64,000 bases of DNA from Siphonodentalium dalli (lineage: Eukaryota; Mollusca; Scaphopoda; Gadilida; Siphonodentaliidae), in NCBI GenBank assembly GCA_032622095.1, contig CP136063.1, forward strand, positions 206,261,934-206,325,933, written 5' to 3'. Both the position numbers and the translations under genes were made by a program. This document shows positions 33,397 through 44,054 of this stretch, one piece after another. The number at the start of each line of letters is the position of its first letter. Positions within the stretch are counted from its first letter, which is position 1. Below the pieces are notes generated by a model. That model had not been told where the DNA came from and made no database searches. It worked only from the letters and a program-made list of their open reading frames with translations.

Positions 33397-33579
33397 AACG
33401 TTTCAAACAATATTCATTTCCCGGTGTCTAGCTTACGATTGTAAATATTTGCTAAATATGGGATTTGTGCGTCATCTTGAACTAGAAAGGCATATGGTTT
33501 ATGAGTATACAAGCTTACAGAAGGTCATATCTATGTTTGTGTCTCATGCCCCATGGGAATAACGACATGTACATCTGGC

Positions 33580-33920
33580 GAACCAGTTAGCTAGTCACTT
33601 CTCAATAGATGGTTCGCCAACTCACAAACATACGAACGCATTGGCATACGTGGACAACTTCGGCAGTGTTTCGAACGTTGCTAGCTGTCTCATTCCCTTG
33701 GACAGATGCCTATCTGTTAAGGAGAAGACCATAATGTACCGACTACCCACACTTCTTGACCATGATCCTAATCAAACTGTGATGTCCCGCAGTCGTCTCG
33801 TCGAATAGCTCCAAGCAGAGAAGAACAATACTCGCGGTGCTAGTTTGTAGACCTACGCCATGGTAGTGGGAATGAAATGGGCCACGGTATACGCCACCCT
33901 ACACCCCTGATGCGTGCATG
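33580..33920 (-). pseudogene. Decayed coding segment, inverse partner of 34697-35035
   Basis: On the minus strand this aligns with 34697-35035 on the plus strand (shared ATGGTCAAGAAGTGTGGGTA / ATGGTTAAGAAGTGTGGGTA, CATTATGGTCTTCT, CTATTGAGAAGTG). The frame is interrupted by stops here. Confidence 0.45.
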
Positions 33921-34324
33921 TTTCAGATATAGAATGTCATGCGTGTCGGTGTTTTTTGTTGTGGTAAGATTGTATTTCCACGTCCGTTTCGAAGCCGTTC
34001 TGAATCAACTTGACCAGACGTATAATTTTGTCTGGATAATACTATACTAGCCTCCCCCAGAACAGTCGGATGAACTGAAGGATAATGTCTTTACAGAATG
34101 AAGGTATGCGTTGTTGTTATCCTCTCTCAGGGTTAGTGTCCGTATGTGGGTGGTATTATTCAAGAAAATGTCAGAAACTGTGGTGCATTTATTTCACTAT
34201 ATGTTTAAATAACAATCTATAGTCTCGTCGGCAATGGCTGTGTACGTTGGGTAACGTGACCTTTATGATCATATGGCTTTATATATATAACTTTAGAATA
34301 TAGTAGTAAATATGTCTCATGCAG

Positions 34325-35037
34325 GAAAATGGTCGGAATGGTGATGTTACCGATAAATCACTTGGTGTACCCAACGTATGTTGAACTGAGTGTAAGGTCG
34401 CATCAACTTAACATTCCTCTGGATTTTCTTTGCGTTGAACATTTCACCTTTGTGTTGATGGCATTTGTACTTTCTTGGGCCATACCGACCACCACCAGCG
34501 TGAGTATGACATATCAACCAACTATCAAAAGCATCGCCTTTAAGACTACACCCCAGTCTGGGTGGGGCTTATATAGTAGTAGCCAATGTTACACGCCTGT
34601 TCCAGATGATTAAGAACGACTTCCAAACGGATGGGAAGATACAATCTTAGCATACAAGGAAAGCAAAGCCACGCATGAGATCCTGTCTGAATATAAAGCA
34701 TACGGTGCAGGCATGGTCCAATTTCATTTCCACTACCATGACACATGCCCACAAACTAGCACCGTCTGCTTGGATCTGTTCGGCGAGACGATTGCTGGAC
34801 GCCAACAAGATTGTTCTTGGGATCATGGTTAAGAAGTGTGGGTATATTATGCATTATGGTCTTCTACGCCTTAGCAGAAAGGCATCCGTCAAATGTCAGG
34901 CTTTCATCATTCGAAGCCAAATACAGAAGTTGTCCGGGTACGTCAGTGTATTAGATGATTATGTGAATGATGAACCATATATTGAGAAGTGGCTGCCTGG
35001 GGAGATCACCAGGTCAACATGTTGTTATCCCCATTAG
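34325..35037 (+). pseudogene. Pseudogene segment at the centre of the fold-back, unknown protein
   Basis: After a plausible acceptor (ATGTCTCATGCAG|G at about 34324) the plus strand has two overlapping protein-like stretches in different frames: 34329-34613, and a 120-codon frame 34675-35037 containing LGIMVKKCGYIMHYGLLRLS, VSVLDDYVNDEPYIEKWLPG and a Cys-rich end. A second frame over 34600-34830 also reads protein-like (LPNGWEDTILAYKESKATHE), so a frameshift near 34780 is likely. I recognise no family. It could be a host gene fragment captured by the element or remains of its own protein. Confidence 0.35.
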
Positions 35038-35252
35038 GTCACCAAAGCGGAAAATACGCAGATAGAGAGCTCCTTCTGAAAGCTAGTATACGCATCGACC
35101 GCATACCTTTCTAGTTTATCGCACAAGACGACGCTCAGATCCCATATGTAGCATCTGAATTATACCATAAACTATACCACGAATGAAGCTCGCCAAGAAT
35201 AAGGATAAGAATTCCCAGCTTGAAACAATCCGATTAGTGGGACCCTTCTACA

Positions 35253-35345
35253 AAGAAGTGTTGAACACTGTGTTGGTGTGAGCGAGATAGATTAATCTGA
35301 CGAAGAGGCGGAAACTGGTCCAGATAATGCTTAATGTGGCAAATC
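35253..35345 (+). pseudogene. Broken inverse copy of the 33268-33396 exon
   Basis: GAAGTGTTGAACACTGTG..GGTGTGAGCGA and GAAACTGGTCCAGATAAT match the minus-strand exon at 33268-33396, but TAA/TGA codons and a small deletion break the frame, and the GTAAGT donor is not preserved. Confidence 0.5.
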
Positions 35346-35639
35346 AGAATAAACTCAGGTCCTGTTGTTTTGATTCTTGGAAGTCATAATATGACTATTC
35401 GGCGCACCTATATACGGTTACGGCCATTATGGGCGCTTAGTGGAGAATGGATTTCGAAATGCCACATCGCGATTATTAACTGTGGGTTTTCATCCTTCCA
35501 GAAGGCTACGACTTATGCTGGAATTAATATATGGCTTATATTATGTACCGTTTCGTCCATACATATCGATATTATGACACAAAGTTTAAATTAGTATATG
35601 ATAATATTGACTTCTTTTCAATTTCTGGCCCCCAGTTTG

Positions 35640-36740
35640 GCCGCCATCTTGACTGTGAAGGTTTGCTAAACTCAAATGAATTCTTCATATCAATGTTCCA
35701 TATGAACTTGTAATTGTGGGCAGAATTCGCGTAACAATAACGCCCATCGTAAGAAAGTAAAGAAATGTGAGCTTGTTTTCAAATTTCGGTCACCATTTTG
35801 GCCGCCATCTTTAATTTGGAAAACAATTTCTTACACGAGATGCAAGGTAATTTCATCACCTCAGTATTTCCAACACAACTGTCAGCAAGTGCGCAGTTAT
35901 CTCGAAAATAATGCACAATGATGTGAAAATGAGGGAAAATGAGGGAATTTCAGTGATATTTCAAAATCTGTCCGCCATTGTGGGCGCCATTTTGGATTTG
36001 GGGAACTTTTATTTGGATATGGTATAAGGAAAGTTCTTCGCCTAAGTGTTTCCAACTAACAGTAGTAAGCAATAGGTGTGGAGTTTTCGTGACAATAACG
36101 CTCACTGATGTTAAAATCAGCGATTTTTCTATTTATGGTGCCATTTTGGCCGCCAATCTTGAATTTGGGTGAATATTACTCAACTCAGTTATAAGAGGAA
36201 TCCTAGCTCAAGTATCACCTGCACATATATATGCATGGGTGTTGTTATGCTAGCAATAACAGTCGTTGATTCGAAACAATACATCGCGTTATTGGCGTCG
36301 ATTCAGCTTTGACCGGATTATACCGGCATTTGGGAAAACGTGATATCGGACAAAACAATCCAACAATGAATGTATATTATATGGTCCCCGTGTGTTCGTC
36401 AATGACTCTTCTATGCGATAATTGTATAACATCACGCTAAGATGCCAATATTTTCCCACAGAGACAAACGAAAGGCGGTGAAATGTCAGAAAAATAGAAT
36501 ACATGTAGCATATTTTCACATTTCGGCTACCATTTTGGCCGCCATATTGGATTCTGGTGTCGGATTTTTAGCTAATTTGTAAGGGTTGTATATTAGCACA
36601 ACGAATCGAGCGGAAAGCAAGACCGCATGTGATATCATCTTTACTATAACGGCGATCAAAGAGACCTGGTGCATATACAAAATATGGCCGCCACGAAGGA
36701 AGCCATCTTGTCTGTAATCTCTGCGGCCACCTTTTTTCTT
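35640..36740. repeat. About 140-bp tandem units with YY1-like motifs (right arm)
   Basis: Reverse-orientation counterparts of 32290-33060: GCCGCCATCTTGAC (35641), GCCGCCATCTTTAA (35803), GGCGCCATTTTGG (35982), GGCCGCCAATCTTG (36146), GGCCGCCATATTGG (36537). Confidence 0.75.
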
Positions 36741-36847
36741 GTTAACAACCGACAAAAATTAGAGGAGACATTAAGAAAGAAAATTAGTGGGGTGAGTTGA
36801 ATCCTAAGGGGCGCAGAGGTCGACCAATATCAATATCTGGACTAACA

Positions 36848-36975
36848 CGTCGTGTTTCTGTATACCAAATTTACACCACTTGTGTGAATGATGATTTACT
36901 ACACAAGCTAAAGCTCACTCGTGGTGTAAATTTGGTATTCAGAAACAATATACGTGTGTATTCTATATATAGAGG
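36848..36975. repeat. Hairpin repeat, copy 1
   Basis: GTGTTTCTGTATACCAAATT plus TACACCAC is mirrored by GTGGTGTAAATTTGGTATTC plus AGAAACA, with a loop of about 45 bases. A second copy is at 37441-37566, and the left arm alone is at 23030. Confidence 0.75.
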
Positions 36976-37069
36976 ATCGCCAACGAGTTATGTTAGGATG
37001 TAAAATTTATTAAACGAGTTTGATAAATTTGATTCACAACGAGACGTAGACGTAAATTTATCAAACGAC

Positions 37070-37465
37070 CACTAACATCATAGCAAATCAGCAGGACCAC
37101 CAGCATCATAGCAAATCAGCAGGACCACTTGGCCAGGGGTGATACATATAATAGGGACTACAATGTTCTTGACCTCTTGTCGCGTTACAGTATAGCACAG
37201 TGGGACAATATAGTTCCAAATTGACACTTTAATAAACAAAACGTTAGTTATAGTTATCATAAATTTTAATTTCACAATTCCCTCAGGTTTCACATCACGT
37301 CGCCAAGTAACAGTACTAATGTACTGAGTTGCCGCGGGGTCAACGGAGGGTTGAAGTGTTGACAAATTTATTCGATGTTTTAAGTCCTAACTCTCTGATA
37401 TTATTCTTATCGGCATAGGATAATATCATGGTATAAACAAAATACACACGTTGTGTTTCTGTATA
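37070..37465 (+). repeat. Dispersed unit, copy U3 (distal half)
   Basis: Matches the distal halves of 22195-23060 and 31381-32120: CATCATAGCAAATCAGCAGG, CTTGACCTCTTGTCGCGTTA, GTTGCCGCGGGGTCAACGGA, then TTCGATGTTTTAAGTCC and the CACACGT..GTGTTTCTG end. Confidence 0.7.
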
Positions 37466-37566
37466 CCAAATTTACACCACTCTTATGATTGATGATTTAA
37501 CACACGAGCTAAATCTCACTCGTAGTGTAAATTTGGTATTCAGAAACACTATACATGTGTATTCTA
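37441..37566. repeat. Hairpin repeat, copy 2
   Basis: AATACACACGTTGTGTTTCT at the left and GAAACACTATACATGTGTAT at the right are inverse, with inner arms ACCAAATTTACACCACT / AGTGTAAATTTGGT. Confidence 0.75.
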
Positions 37567-37978
37567 TATATATACAATTTTTAGGGGGTTACGATATTTA
37601 TCTATAACTGTAACTTTATTCTACAATCCATTTGTGAGCGTATAGTATAGTATACACAAACACTTAATTATATACGTCACAAGAAGACTTACTAACGTCG
37701 TAAACTGTGTCGCACCAGAAGTGGACCATTAAAGCCCTTTCACGACGGGAGCTGCGCTTGTGCATTGTATTCTCATATAATTGATTATTACGCCACACAG
37801 TGGTGTACACTGGTGTAGACTTTTTCATATTGTGTGGTCGATCGATAATCCACTGGGCGATTGTATTATGGTTATTTCGTACTTGAGTATAAATCATACC
37901 GATAGTTACGATAGTACGACAAAGATTAGCACATGTGTTTACGTCACCGGTGTAATTGTGGGGACATGTTTCTATTAT

Positions 37979-39145
37979 GAAGGTTCGCTATCCCGAAGGT
38001 CCGCTATTCCGAAGGTTCTCTATTCCGAAGGATTTTGTTATTTTTAGGTTAATTCTATTTTCTAAAGTATTGAGACTAATTTGAGAGGGTTCATTTTCAC
38101 AAAGATTCTTTTTATGGAGTGTGCGCTCACATCCGAACTGATCCTGCGCGCATACCCATTACAGATACAGGATGATATAACTTAACTTAGAACATTAAAT
38201 GTGATTTTGTTTTGTTTTCGCGGGTTTTCTTGAGATTTAATGTCATTACGTGGGCCCATACCGTTGAATTCTTGGCATATAATATGAATGTTGTGGTATA
38301 TATGGACCCTCCCGCATTGGGACATGACACAGGTACAGTTGACTTAAGTGATGTTCTGTGTGGGCTCCAATTTGGAGTTCAATATTTTAAGGGCCAAATT
38401 TAGAATTTTATGGGTCCATACCTTTGAATTCTGGGCATATAATATGAATATTGGGGGGGGGGCATGTCTCTATTCCGAAGGTTCACTATCCCGAAGGTTC
38501 ACTATTCCGAAATTTTTCTGAATGTTCGCTATTCCGAAGGTTCACAAATCCGAAGGTTCGTTATTCCGAAGGTTCTGTGTTCCGAAGGTTTTTGTTATTT
38601 TAAGGTTAATTCTATATTCTAAAGTATTGAGAGGGTTCAATATCACGAAGATTCTTTTCATGAAGGAAATAACTTAAAACATTAAATGTGATTTTGTTTT
38701 GTTTTCGCGGGTTTTCTTGAGTTTAATGTCATTACGTATGACCTTATTTCTCATTACATATTCACGCCAAGCAGCCCACACAATTGCTATGTGTCCATGC
38801 GATTTAATGTGATTACGTGTGACCTAATATCTCAATAATCTGAGGCAAAAGTACGCCTGCTAAAGGCGAATTATAACGGGAACATGTCTCTATTCCGAAG
38901 GTTCGCTATTCCGAAGGTTCACTAATCCGAAGGTTCACTAATCCGAAGGTTCACTATTCCGAAGGTTCACTATTCCGAAGGTTCGCTATTCCGAAGGTTT
39001 TTGTTATTTTATAAGTTAATTCTATATTCTAAAGTATTGAGAGGGTTCTTTAGTACGAAGACTCTTTTTATGAAGGAAATAACTTAAAACATTAAAAAAA
39101 TTAATGTGATTTTTGTTTTCGTGGGTTTCCTTGAGATTTAACCCT
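37979..39145 (+). repeat. Three arrays of a 16-bp CTATTCCGAAGGTTCG minisatellite with shared spacers
   Basis: Arrays at 37979-38031, 38470-38591 and 38891-39000 consist of TTCGCTATTCCGAAGG-type 16-mers. Each is followed by a conserved spacer beginning TTGTTATTTT..AGGTTAATTCTAT and including CTAAAGTATTGAGAGGGTTC and AATGTGATTTTGTTTTG, so the composite is triplicated. A fourth, inverted array is at 39667-39770. Confidence 0.9.
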
Positions 39146-39200
39146 TTTATATTTGGCGAGTAGAACGACATATATGTCGTCTATCGGCTGAGGACTAAAA
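39138..39200 (+). mobile_element. Possible single end of a TTAA MITE
   Basis: TTAACCCTTTTATATTTGGC followed by a small palindrome ACGACATATATGTCGT resembles the ends of the TTAA elements in this window. No matching right end was found, so this may be a fragment. Confidence 0.35.
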
Positions 39201-39666
39201 CGACGTTTTAGGAAGTGTTATTTTACGTAGACATAACTTCAATAAATCATCTGATTTATAAATGATTTACATAGGAGTTATTTTGATTAATATAATGTCC
39301 CAAATGCTAAAGGCGGACTATAACAGTGGGGCTCTTAAGGTCAATCAATACTGGAGCGCTATAACTTACTGTATAGCAGAATACCGCTGAATGGACCTGA
39401 CTGCAATTCTGACTTTGTTTTGATTTTAATGTTGATGTTTCTTTCAAGTACAGATTGCCAGTTCGGGTAGAGTGCATCTCTAACTCGTAGTTTATTTCAG
39501 TCATTGTGTTTTCAACTTTATATAATATTAAAATGATAAACTGATACTGTCTTCTTGCTATTAATAACCGACATCTGGGACAAATTAGATATTAGATTGG
39601 GGTGTATAAATGTACGGGGGGGGGGGGCAAATTTTGATTCATTTCTGGCTAAAAACTCCCATAATA

Positions 39667-39770
39667 GAAAACCTTCGGAATAGCGAACCTTCGGAATAGT
39701 GAACCTTCGGATTGGTGAACCTTCGGATTAGTGAACCTTCGGAATAGCGAACCTTCGGAATAGAGAACCC
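39667..39770 (-). repeat. Inverted array of the 16-bp CCGAAGG minisatellite
   Basis: Six units of CCTTCGGAATAGCGAA / AGTGAA type, opposite in orientation to 37979-39000. With those arrays it brackets about 1.8 kb. Confidence 0.9.
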
Positions 39771-40116
39771 TACCCATAACGGGAACAGTTGGGGCTATAA
39801 CGCTCAATGAATACTGGAGGCTATAACAAACTGCGCGGCAGAATATTGCTGAATGGACGAGTATGAGATGAGCCTAACTGCAATTGTGACTTTGTTTAAA
39901 GGCCCACTTAATTTTCGAGTCATTCATTTTTTATAGTATATAAGGTTTTAATAACAATTTATGCCATAAAATTTGAATAAAATACTATAATTCATCACCA
40001 TTTGAAACGCAGAATACTTCTATTTCCTAGTTTGAAACACCTTTAAAATACCGCGTCGTATATCTAGCAATTAGCAACCAACATGTCCTCTTCGGCTTTC
40101 CATATATGTCAACGTA

Positions 40117-40360
40117 ATTTGATACTTATGGGTATTTGTGTCCGGGAAGTGTTTTGGGCGTGACCCCGACCTGACCTTGACCTTTAAAACTGTCAACGCA
40201 AGGTAAATTTGGGTAAAACGGACAAATTTCGGCGAAATTTGATACCTGGGATACTTTTGTCCGGGTATAGTTTGAACGGGTCAAATCGTGACCTCGGCGT
40301 GACCTTGACCTTCAATGTCGTCAATCAACGGTCAAATCGGATAAAACGGTAATAAAGAAG
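40117..40360. repeat. Two about 120-bp units with TGACCTTGACCTT motifs
   Basis: ATTTGATAC starts units at 40117 and 40237. Each contains a TTTTGTCCGGG / TTGTGTCCGGG block and CGTGACC..TGACCTTGACCTT (40180-40192 and 40301-40313), then a GTCAA..CAA..GGTAAAACGG-type end. The AAGGTCA half-sites are the type bound by nuclear receptors of the ERR/SF-1 group; function is untested. Confidence 0.65.
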
Positions 40361-40542
40361 ACAGTTTGAAGAAAGTAATGTATGACACGAGAAACGGGAA
40401 AACTTGAAATATGGAAGTATGCAAATTTCCCACATAAAATTTGAAAGCTAGTTTATAGAATAATTGTATTATAATTTATATTTATGGCTAATAATATGAT
40501 ATTGGTGGCGTTACCATTTCTGACTATGGTTTTCTTGTATTA

Positions 40543-40657
40543 TATATGCGATAGGGAGACTCGCGCATATAAGAGGATGCACTGGCTTACAATTAGGTCA
40601 ATAGAAATATTGTTATGGCAATGCATTCTCTTATTGTATGCGAGGCTCCCTATATAT
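40543..40657 (+). mobile_element. Diverged palindromic cassette at the left edge of block B
   Basis: ATATATGCGATAGGGAGACT then CGCATATAAGAGGATGCACTGG, a short spacer, and GGCAATGCATTCTCTTATTG then TATGCGAGGCTCCCTATATA: a degenerate version of the double hairpin seen at 858-1255. It ends at the base where homology between blocks A and B begins. Confidence 0.6.
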
Positions 40658-40696
40658 AAGAAGTGTTTGATAAGCATTGCTTATGTGTATCGACCG

Positions 40697-40702
40697 TTTA
40701 TT
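40697..40702 (-). promoter_or_regulatory. Candidate polyadenylation signal of GPCR-3
   Basis: Minus-strand AATAAA about 180 bases after the GPCR-3 stop, equivalent to the one at 24563. Confidence 0.4.
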
Positions 40703-40878
40703 CTCTGAACGTGACAAAAGCGAGTAGTTGCTAGATTTAATTTGATACCTGAATACTTTGTGGTTTTTTTAAACTGATGAACACATTTTTTTTCTGCCAC
40801 GCATCACATAATATGAGCTTGCTATATTCATATCCACGGTTGGCGATGTATAGCAGTAAAATTTGCTTAAATCAGCAA

Positions 40879-41961
40879 CTACCTTCTGTTGAATTTGGAA
40901 CAGATCCTTTTATGTATTCTCTTGATGGCCATCTGAAACTTTGTCAAAGTCAGCGCATAAACGATTGGATCACACAAAGCAAAACAAATTGCAATTCCGA
41001 CAAGAAACGAATACACCTCGGCACTCAGCGCGAATTTGTCCAGCAATGTATCGATAAAAATTGTAATGTTTGTAGGAACAAGTAAGATCGACACAATGAT
41101 AATGACGATCCCAAGTGCTTTGATAGCTTCCATGTCCGAGTCAACTTTTTTTATTACTTTCCGGCTAGTTTCACCACCGTCTGTTCTTGATTTTAGATCT
41201 CCCATAACGATAGTCGGTTCATCGGTGATCACTACAGACACCAGAACCGGGGTGCCGTCTGTTGGTGTAGCACTTGGTTTAGCACTTTGTTTTAGCCTAC
41301 CAGCTCGGGAGTTTTTAGAAATATTGGCTCCAATTTTGTTCAATCTCTTGTTTTGCAGCATCCGAATCAATATAGCAAACGATAATGCGATAATCGAATA
41401 TAGTGTGAAGTACATAACAGAACCGAACCGAATAATCGTGTCTTCGTCCTCATAAGCAGTACCTATCTTACATCCCAAAGCAACGCCTTCCTCGCTTCCG
41501 ATCCACATACTGGAAGGAATTCCAACAATAATGCATGCCGTCATCCAGAACATGGCGATATAAAGAACCATTTTCTTGAAGCTAAACCAATTCCTGAATC
41601 TATGAGGAAATTTTAATCCGATAATCCTCTCGATGCATATAAAGGAAATCTGCATTAACGACGTACTACTGGCAACCATGAACATGTAATATATTGTGAA
41701 GCATCCGGCGAAATTGAGCTCCCCCAGCGCATGGAACTGTAACGCAATTAACATGCATGTCAGTCCAGAAAGGAAGTCGCTCATACTCAAACTCAATAGA
41801 ACCATGCAGTGTAAATCGCTCCTTAGTTTTTTGTCCAAAATTAGTACAAATATGACCGCCAAATTCAACAATATTATCAGAAGTGCAATAAGTGTTACCA
41901 TGGCTCCAGCCAATGGCGAAGCATCTTGTGTCCGCGAATCTGTGATGTTTGGTGATGTCAT
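40879..41961 (-). CDS. Class A (rhodopsin-family) GPCR, orphan, GPCR-3
   Basis: Intact single-exon receptor, 360 aa from the ATG at 41961. Same architecture as GPCR-2: NIT sequon, N1.50, SDF in TM2, conserved disulphide Cys pair, ERI at TM3, polar third loop, TM6 Pro without CWxP, DPIVY in TM7, basic Cys-containing tail. Differences from GPCR-2 include a 4-residue insertion in the third loop (KQSAKPSATPTDG against KQSPTPTDG) and changes clustered in TM6-TM7 (SILLVPTN, DTLLDKFALSAEVY). An upstream ATG at 42009 would add 16 residues including an NFT sequon. I prefer 41961 because GPCR-2 has AGG at the upstream position and the context at 41961 (ACAATGA) is better. Upstream lies a satellite array like that of GPCR-2. 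Ligand unknown. Confidence 0.92.
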   Translation of the reverse strand: MTSPNITDSRTQDASPLAGAMVTLIALLIILLNLAVIFVLILDKKLRSDLHCMVLLSLSMSDFLSGLTCMLIALQFHALGELNFAGCFTIYYMFMVASSTSLMQISFICIERIIGLKFPHRFRNWFSFKKMVLYIAMFWMTACIIVGIPSSMWIGSEEGVALGCKIGTAYEDEDTIIRFGSVMYFTLYSIIALSFAILIRMLQNKRLNKIGANISKNSRAGRLKQSAKPSATPTDGTPVLVSVVITDEPTIVMGDLKSRTDGGETSRKVIKKVDSDMEAIKALGIVIIIVSILLVPTNITIFIDTLLDKFALSAEVYSFLVGIAICFALCDPIVYALTLTKFQMAIKRIHKRICSKFNRR

Positions 41962-42449
41962 TGTGATACAATCCGTGAAATTTCCAAATGTGCTACCAAA
42001 ATACTGCATGTGCGCAGCAAGTTAAGGTAGACGAAACCAGGCACTGAGAAAATAAATTGCTTTAACCAAATCCGCATCGTTCTCGTAATGATCCTGAAAT
42101 CGATGAGCATTATTAGTCTGGCTTCTTCTAACAAAATCGAATCGCATTTGTTTGATTAACAGGTACTATTAAACATTATTAAATATAACACAATTTCCGC
42201 TTCTATTTTACTTGTTCGGTACGCTCATAAGTCTATAGTTTATCCGTGTGGCATGCAACCAATCTTTTGGCGCACGTGACATGCGAATCTTGGATTAAGG
42301 AGTCTTGCACCAAGGCACAAACGGAAACCAGAGAGCCTATCGTATGAACATTAAGAAGGCACAGAGGTTTGTTTCAGCTTTGGTAGCTACATGTAAATCT
42401 CTACCAGAGCGCACCAGTCATACTCCCTTTATTACTCTATCATAGCGAT
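41962..42449 (-). promoter_or_regulatory. 5' flank / putative promoter of GPCR-3
   Basis: Conserved with 25768-26290 (for example GAATCGCATTTGTTTGATTA). Carries small indels relative to block A, such as an extra CATTATTAAA. Promoter role inferred from position. Confidence 0.4.
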
Positions 42450-44054
42450 TGACATCTATACGTTAAAGCTATGATAAGAATTTCAGTTTACTGTACATAC
42501 CAGAAAGGATGCCCAGTTTACTATACATACCAGTGAGTGACATAAAGTCTCCACATTTAAAGCGGTGATAAGAAATTCAGTTTACTATACAAACCAGAAC
42601 GGATGCCCAGTTTACTATACATACCATAAATGATGCCCAGTTTACTATGCACCAGAGAGTGGCTTCAAATTTCCATATTTAAACCTGTGATAAGAATTTC
42701 GGTTTAATATATATACCAAAAAGGATGTCCAGTTTACTATGCATACCAGAAAGGATGCCCAGTTGACTATACACACCAGTGCGTGACATCAAGTATCCAC
42801 ATTTAAAGCTGAGATAAGGATTCCCAGTTTACAGTACATACCAGAAAGGATACATAGTTTACTATACATTCCAGAAAGGTTGCCCGGCTTACTATACATA
42901 CCAGAAATTATGCCCAGTTGACTATACACACCAGTGAGTGAGATCAAGACTCCACATTTAAAGCTGTGATGATGATTACAGTTAACTGTACATACCAGAA
43001 AGGGTGCCCAGTTTACTATACATACAGAAAGGATGTCCAGTTTACTATACATACCAGAAAGGATGCCCAGTTTACTATACATACAGAAAGGAAGCCCAGT
43101 TTGCTATACATACCAGTGAGTTGCATCAAGTCTCCACATTTAAAGCTGTGATAAGGATTCCAGTTTACTATAGATATCAGTGAGTGGCATCAAGTCTCCA
43201 CATTTAAAGCGTGATAACAATTTCAGTTTACTATACACACCCGTGAGTGGCGTCAAGTCTCCACATTTAAAGCTGAGATAAGGATTCCAGTTTAATATAC
43301 ATACCTCTGAGTGGCATCAAGTCTTACATTTAAAGATGTGATAACAATTTCAGTTTACTATACATACCAATGAGTGCCATCAAGTCTCCAAATTTAAAGA
43401 TTTGATAACAATTTAAGTTTACTTTTCATACCAGAAAGAATGCCCAGTTTACTATACAGTAGTGAGTGGCATCAAGTCTCCAAATTTAAAGATGTGATAA
43501 CAATTCCAGTTAACTGTACATACCAGAAATGATGCCCAGTTTACTATACATACCAGAAAGGATGCCCAGTTTACTATACATAACATAAATGATGCCCAGT
43601 TTACTATACATACCAGATAGGATGCCCAGTTTACTATACATACCAGTGAATGGAATCAAGTCTCCACATGTAAAGCTGTGACAACAATTTCAGTTACTAT
43701 GCATACCAGAAAGGAGGTCCAGTTGATTATACATACCAGAAATGATGCCCAGTTTATTATAAATACCAGAAATGATGCCCAGTATTCTATGCACCAGTAA
43801 TGGCTTCAAGTCTCCACATTTAAAGCTGTGATAAGAAATTCAGTTTACTGTACATACCAGTGAGTGGCATCAAGTCTCCACATTTAAAGCTGTGATAAGA
43901 AATTCAGTTTACTATACACACCAGTGAATGGCATCAAGTCTCCACATTTAATGCTGTGGTAAGGATTCCAGTTTTCTATACATACCATAAAGGATACACA
44001 GTTTACTATCCATACCAGTGAGTGGCGTCAATTCTCCAGATTTAAAGCTGTGAG
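42450..44054. repeat. 30-bp satellite with interspersed 46-bp unit (block B)
   Basis: Same units as in 26291-28377 (CCAGTTTACTATACATACCA plus GAAAGGATGC, alternating with CAGTGAGTGGCATCAAGTCT plus CCACATTTAAAGC), but about 480 bp shorter and with a higher share of the 46-bp unit. Confidence 0.93.

Larger units (their letters stand above)
32121..36844. mobile_element. 4.7-kb fold-back element with long arms made of tandem repeats
   Basis: The ends are inverted: TAGTCCAGGAGATATTGGTC at 32121, and TTAGTCCAG then ATATTGGTCGACC reading in from 36845. The left arm (about 32121-33920) matches the right arm (about 34697-36844) in reverse complement, diverged and with indels. The arms contain about 140-bp tandem units with AAGATGGCGGCC and GTTATTGTCGAGACAACTCC motifs, and pseudogene exons nearer the centre. 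Long inverted ends built from direct repeats are the architecture of Foldback/Galileo-type elements; membership is inference and no target duplication is evident. Confidence 0.75.
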
